Origin: Caldifarciminota bacterium UBA2202
Lineage (GTDB): Bacteria; Hydrothermota; 32-111
DNA: 8,305 bases
Direction: 5' to 3'
Assembly: GCA_002327905.1 (NCBI GenBank)
Contig: DCUY01000046.1
Location: 3,391-11,695, forward strand
Each line of letters begins with the position of its first letter. Position 1 is the first letter of the stretch. Of this stretch, positions 7,347 through 8,305 are shown in pieces. Position numbers and translations under genes: made by a program. A model generated the notes under the pieces. It made no database searches. It had not been told where the DNA came from and saw nothing but the letters and a program-made list of their open reading frames with translations.

Positions 7347-7369
7347 TTTTTAGTGCATTTATGTAAAAT
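7342..7369 (+). promoter_or_regulatory. AlkD-like gene promoter, predicted leaderless
   Basis: TTGATT (7342-7347), a 16-bp spacer and TAAAAT (7364-7369) are followed by six bases (CAATTC) and the ATG at 7376. The predicted transcription start coincides with the A of the start codon, and no Shine-Dalgarno sequence is present. The geometry is the same as that of the divergent CDF promoter. Confidence 0.65.
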
Positions 7370-7375
7370 CAATTC

Positions 7376-8080
7376 ATGAAAATAAATTCAAAGAATCTCA
7401 TTCATGAGGTGTCCTCTTTCAAGAATGCGGATAAGGCGGCTATATTTCAAAGATTCTTTAAAACAGGAAAGGGGGAATATGGAGAGGGGGATATATTCTA
7501 CGGAATATCTGTTCCGCAGTCAAAGATGCTTGCAAAGAGATTCGTCTCAATTCCTTCAAACGAACTCGAGGCGCTTTTGACAAGCAATATTCATGAAATA
7601 AGATTTATATGCCTGCAGATAATGGTTTTGAAATACCAAAAATTCCAAAACGAGAGAGATTCTATTTATAAAATTTATTTAAGAAATGCAAGACGCATAA
7701 ATAACTGGGACCTTGTTGACTGTTCGGCATACAAAATTGTGGGAGAGCATCTGCTAAACGGAAACAGAGATATTCTTTACGAACTTGCGCACTCTAAAAA
7801 TCTTTGGGAGAAGAGGATTTCAATAATATCAACATTCCGTTTCATACAGAATAAAGAGCATAGGGATACTTTGAAAATTTCAGAAATACTTCTGCATGAC
7901 GAACATGATCTGATACACAAGGCGGTCGGGTGGATGCTCAGGGAAGTAGGGAAGAGAATCGGACAGGAGAAAGAAGAAATATTTCTGAAAAAATATTATA
8001 AAGCGATGCCGCGCACTATGTTAAGATACTCTCTTGAGCATTTTCCAAGGGAAATGAAAGATTTTTATATGGGGAGATGA
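7376..8080 (+). CDS. DNA alkylation repair protein, AlkD-like HEAT-repeat family
   Basis: AlkD-family proteins are HEAT-repeat-like DNA glycosylases that remove bulky or positively charged alkylated purines. This 234-residue protein is of usual length and entirely helical in character, without signal or membrane segments. Family blocks seen: GEGDIFYGISVP (36-47), NNWDLVDCSA (109-118), NLWEKRISIIST (142-153), HKAVGWMLREVG (181-192) and PRTMLRYSLEHF (212-223). W111, D115, R147 and W186 fall where the catalytic-cleft residues of the Bacillus cereus AlkD lie, by motif alignment from memory. The start at 7376 is fixed by an in-frame TAA at 7364-7366 with no other start codon between, and the next Met is M51, inside conserved sequence. 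It is transcribed away from the CDF gene and is followed by a small hairpin. The family is certain; the exact substrate is not. Confidence 0.92.
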   Translation: MKINSKNLIHEVSSFKNADKAAIFQRFFKTGKGEYGEGDIFYGISVPQSKMLAKRFVSIPSNELEALLTSNIHEIRFICLQIMVLKYQKFQNERDSIYKIYLRNARRINNWDLVDCSAYKIVGEHLLNGNRDILYELAHSKNLWEKRISIISTFRFIQNKEHRDTLKISEILLHDEHDLIHKAVGWMLREVGKRIGQEKEEIFLKKYYKAMPRTMLRYSLEHFPREMKDFYMGR

Positions 8081-8100
8081 AAGGCGCCATAAGGCGGCTT
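8081..8100. terminator. Imperfect hairpin between converging genes, possible bidirectional terminator
   Basis: AAGGCGCC (8081-8088), loop ATAA and GGCGGCTT (8093-8100) pair over eight positions with one G-G mismatch (8084/8097). It starts at the base after the AlkD-like stop codon and lies between converging reading frames. No real T-run follows on the plus strand and only TTT on the minus strand, so intrinsic termination would be weak. Confidence 0.4.
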
Positions 8101-8119
8101 ATCAAATCAAAGAAAATTT

Positions 8120-8305
8120 TTATCTTGCAATATAAGTAAAATAGACATCCGCATCATAAGGTGACGCATCACCGTCAACAATCACAGAATCAACAAGCAT
8201 GAAGAATTCCGCTTTTTCCGGAGTTGAAATAACATATTAGCAATGGTCCTTTTTTGCAGAAAAATCCATCGCTAATGAAACTGGAACGAGGTCGCTATCT
8301 TCAAG
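8120..8305 (-). pseudogene. 3' end of an unrecognised gene with an in-frame stop, running off the window
   Basis: On the minus strand a single frame spans 62 codons from the window edge to a TAA at 8122-8120, interrupted by a TAA at 8239-8237. Both halves read like protein: before the stop DLVPVSLAMDFSAKKDHC, after it STPEKAEFFMLVDSVIVDG and a tyrosine/aspartate-rich end terminating in YFTYIAR. The part after the internal stop has only 38 sense codons and no plausible ribosome site and start, so it is not convincing as a gene by itself. I infer a gene inactivated by a nonsense mutation, or an assembly error. I do not recognise the family; the alternating hydrophobic pattern suggests a beta-rich C-terminal domain. 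It could also be two unrelated chance frames. Confidence 0.4.

Noticed and set aside
8077..8139. 20-codon basic peptide frame (MKGAIRRLIKSKK...) overlapping the AlkD-like stop as ATGA
   Set aside because: It is very short, runs through the hairpin and into the opposite-strand gene end, and its GGGGAG lies too close to the ATG. Chance is more likely.

Overview
The window is an AT-rich, densely coded piece of what looks like the chromosome of a Gram-negative (outer-membrane-bearing) bacterium. The outer membrane is indicated by an LptD/OstA-type lipopolysaccharide-assembly protein at the left edge. The gene order ileS - DksA/TraR-like - lspA is, from general knowledge, widespread in Gram-negative bacteria outside the best-studied groups, but I cannot name the phylum from sequence alone. 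The standard genetic code fits every gene.

Layout. Positions 1-6357 (minus strand) form one compact transcription unit, read right to left: a tetratricopeptide-repeat (TPR) protein, uracil phosphoribosyltransferase (upp), isoleucyl-tRNA synthetase (ileS), a DksA/TraR-type zinc-finger regulator, signal peptidase II (lspA) and lptD, which runs off the window. A textbook-like promoter (TTGATT-N16-TATAAT) precedes the first gene. Every later junction is a 14-bp gap, direct abutment, or overlap of 1, 4 or 17 bp, so co-transcription and translational coupling are likely. The unit joins pyrimidine salvage and translation with two envelope-building steps: lipoprotein signal-peptide removal and LPS insertion into the outer membrane.

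Upstream of this unit, also on the minus strand, is a cation-diffusion-facilitator (CDF) metal exporter (6380-7297). It is divergent from an AlkD-family DNA alkylation repair gene on the plus strand (7376-8080). The 78-bp space between the two start codons is nearly filled by two back-to-back promoters of identical geometry, each with its -10 box six bases from the ATG, so both transcripts are predicted to be leaderless.

The right edge (8081-8305) holds a small imperfect hairpin and then the 3' end of a minus-strand reading frame that contains an in-frame TAA, probably a decayed gene or a sequencing error.

I see no mobile element, CRISPR array, structural RNA or tRNA. Nothing in the window convincingly amounts to a new multi-gene system. 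The points most worth a second look are the twin leaderless promoters, the shared promoter sequence, the operon composition, a Gly-to-Tyr change in a conserved LspA motif and the broken frame at the right edge.
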